Origin: DAOTXK01 sp034435395
Lineage (GTDB): Bacteria > Chloroflexota > Anaerolineae > Aggregatilineales > Ch27
Reading direction: 5' to 3'
Assembly (NCBI GenBank): GCA_034435395.1
Contig: DAOTXK010000125.1
Span: 1-8,207, forward strand
Length of the DNA: 8,207 nt
A program made the position numbers and the translations under genes. This document shows positions 7,170-8,207 of this stretch, piece after piece (within the stretch, counting starts at the first letter, position 1; every line of letters starts with the position of its first letter). The notes under the pieces are model-generated. The model made no database searches. It worked only from the letters and a program-made list of their open reading frames with translations, and was not told the DNA's origin.

Positions 7170-7195
7170 ACCGGGCGCGCCGCCCGGTTTTGTCG
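7170..7195 (+). terminator. intrinsic terminator after the SH3-domain membrane protein
   Basis: The 8-bp stem ACCGGGCG (7170-7177) with CGCCCGGT (7181-7188) has a 3-nt loop and is followed by TTTTGTC (overlapping the last stem base). An outer extension, CGACA (7162-7166) with TGTCG (7191-7195), may add stability. It is 61 nt past the stop at 7109. Confidence 0.75.
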
Positions 7196-7247
7196 CCCTG
7201 CTCCGAGCCGCCCGCCCGGAGACAGTCGAGAATAGGGTGAGCCGACC

Positions 7248-7790
7248 ATGGGAGAGCAACCGATAACCCACTACGGCGGCAGCGCAGACTCCCCACCCGA
7301 CCCCAGCTTCTACCCCATGCACCTGGCGTTGCTGGCCGTGGGGAGGAACGTGATGCCCCTCGCCTGGTGGACGCCGATCTCGCAGGACCCGTTCCGCTTC
7401 CTGATCACCATGGACTACGAGAACTACACCCTGAACCTGCTGCGGGAGCACTGCGAGGCCGTCCTGCACTTCATGCCCTGGTATATGCGCCAGAAAGTCG
7501 TGGGGGCCGGGTACATCAGCGGGGCCAGGGTGGACAAGGCCCGGCGGCTCGGCCTGCGGTTCCGCCCCCCGGCCAAACTGAAACACACCGGCATCGTGGA
7601 AGGCGCATACAGCGCGTTTGAGCTGGTGGTGGTGACCGAGCTGGCCGATCTCTCCGGCGATCACGCCCTGTTTGTGATGGATGTGGTGGCGGCCCATGGC
7701 GAGCGGCGTCCGGACCTGGGCGAGCCGATCCTGTTCTGTGGGCAGGACCGCTACGCCACGCTGGGGGAACGCTGGCGCTTCCGACGGTAG
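7248..7790 (+). CDS. flavin reductase family protein (FMN-binding split barrel)
   Basis: 180 residues. The fold belongs to the flavin reductase-like FMN-binding split barrels, which bind FMN and usually pass electrons from NAD(P)H to flavin for a partner oxygenase or other acceptor, in the cytoplasm. Supporting features are the N-terminal strand FYPMHLALLAVG (21-32), NVMPLAWWTPIS (34-45) and FLITMDYENYTLNLL (51-65), which form the usual flavin-binding face, a central VTELADL strand (129-135), and the C-terminal RYATLG (168-173) common in this family. The length is normal. ATG 7248 has AGGGTGA at 7234-7240, seven bases upstream. No partner oxygenase gene is adjacent, so the acceptor is unknown; some members bind only flavin or haem. 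It sits between two terminators and is probably monocistronic, though no convincing promoter was found in 7192-7247. Confidence 0.85.
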   Translation: MGEQPITHYGGSADSPPDPSFYPMHLALLAVGRNVMPLAWWTPISQDPFRFLITMDYENYTLNLLREHCEAVLHFMPWYMRQKVVGAGYISGARVDKARRLGLRFRPPAKLKHTGIVEGAYSAFELVVVTELADLSGDHALFVMDVVAAHGERRPDLGEPILFCGQDRYATLGERWRFRR

Positions 7791-7807
7791 GGCCTTGCTG
7801 AGTGCTC

Positions 7808-7862
7808 GCTGGGCGGCATGCTGAAAGCGGGCGACTCTGTTATAATTCCGCCCGGCTTTTTT
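7808..7862 (+). terminator. probable large-loop terminator after the flavin reductase gene
   Basis: The 9-bp stem GCTGGGCGG (7808-7816) with CCGCCCGGC (7848-7856, one G-U pair) is followed at once by TTTTTT (7857-7862). The loop is 31 nt, longer than typical. It starts 18 nt after the flavin reductase stop. The ftcD promoter -10 lies inside the loop. Confidence 0.5.
7838..7846 (+). promoter_or_regulatory. extended -10 promoter for ftcD
   Basis: TGTTATAAT matches the extended -10 consensus TGnTATAAT exactly. No good -35 lies at normal spacing (CTGAAA at 7821-7826 is only 14 bp away), as expected for promoters that rely on the TG extension. Transcription would start near 7853, giving a leader of about 38 nt. 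Confidence 0.65.
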
Positions 7863-7890
7863 CTCCGCCACCGCAGACGAGGAGCGCCGT

Positions 7891-8207
7891 ATGGGCCGGG
7901 AGCCGCTGGTCGAGTGTGTGCCCAACTTCAGCGAGGGACGCCGCCCGGAAGTCATCGACCAGATCGTGGCGGCCATCCGCGCCGTCCCCGGCGTGACCGT
8001 GCTCGACATCAGCAGCGACCACGACCACAACCGCTCGGTGGTGACCTTCGTCGGCCCGCCCGACGGCGTGGAACAGGCCGCCTTTGAAGCCATCGCCGCC
8101 GCCGCCCGCCTGATCAACCTGGACCACCACCGGGGTGAGCATCCGCGCATCGGGGCAGCGGACGTGGTCCCTTTCGTGCCGCTGCGGGGCGTCACCATGG
8201 ACGACTG
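7891..8207 (+). CDS. ftcD: glutamate formimidoyltransferase, 3' partial
   Basis: The N-terminal 105 residues are visible; the frame runs off the right edge. The enzyme moves the formimino group from N-formimino-L-glutamate to tetrahydrofolate, the last step of one histidine degradation route that feeds one-carbon units into folate; it acts in the cytoplasm. Family marks are LVECVPNFSEGR (6-17), DHDHNRSVVTFVG (43-55) and HRGEHPRIGAADVVPFVPL (80-98). The last contains the conserved histidine (His84 here) that by family comparison corresponds to the catalytic base. ATG 7891 has GAGGAG at 7879-7884, six bases upstream. Whether the missing part includes a fused cyclodeaminase domain cannot be seen. 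Other histidine-degradation genes may lie downstream, outside the window. Confidence 0.95.
   Translation, partial: MGREPLVECVPNFSEGRRPEVIDQIVAAIRAVPGVTVLDISSDHDHNRSVVTFVGPPDGVEQAAFEAIAAAARLINLDHHRGEHPRIGAADVVPFVPLRGVTMDD

Noticed and set aside
7128..8198. 356-residue - strand frame spanning the flavin reductase and ftcD genes
   Set aside because: It crosses two well-supported genes and their intergenic signals, is low in complexity and has no family motif.

Overview
The window is about 8.2 kb of GC-rich bacterial DNA in which every credible gene lies on the + strand. Gene content fits a Chloroflexota-type bacterium of the Anaerolineae sort: a bacterial Elp3, an M32 carboxypeptidase, cysteine-framed SH3-like surface domains and a stand-alone glutamate formimidoyltransferase. 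That placement is an inference from gene style, not a measured phylogeny.

Layout. (1) 1-1554: Elp3-type radical SAM/acetyltransferase, cut at its 5' end by the window edge, followed 30 nt later by a small predicted lipoprotein (1585-1980) with one SH3-like domain and then an intrinsic terminator. (2) 2123-3625: zinc carboxypeptidase of the Taq (M32) family. (3) 3724-5779: a tandem pair of membrane-anchored endonuclease/exonuclease/phosphatase (EEP) proteins joined by an ATGA overlap. The second is split by a frameshift just before its GDFN metal motif, and the last ~105 bp of the homologous region is nearly identical in the two copies. (4) 5780-6059: a gene-free stretch with a probable terminator, an exact 15-bp direct repeat and several nested hairpins that can form a branched RNA. 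(5) 6060-7109: a single-pass membrane protein with a cytoplasmic alpha/beta-like domain and two cysteine-framed SH3-like domains outside, followed by a strong terminator. (6) 7248-7790: flavin reductase-family protein. (7) 7891 to the right edge: N-terminal part of glutamate formimidoyltransferase (ftcD), preceded by an extended -10 promoter lying in the loop of the preceding gene's probable terminator.

The genes do not form one pathway; the region looks like several short transcription units. The most interesting regulatory point is that the EEP pair and the SH3-domain membrane protein each have a promoter whose -10 hexamer ends exactly 7 nt before the preferred ATG, which implies leaderless mRNAs. 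No defence island, CRISPR array, transposase, tRNA or rRNA gene was seen. I found no clearly new multi-gene system; the best candidates for new biology are the structured intergenic region and the cysteine-framed SH3-like module shared by two proteins.
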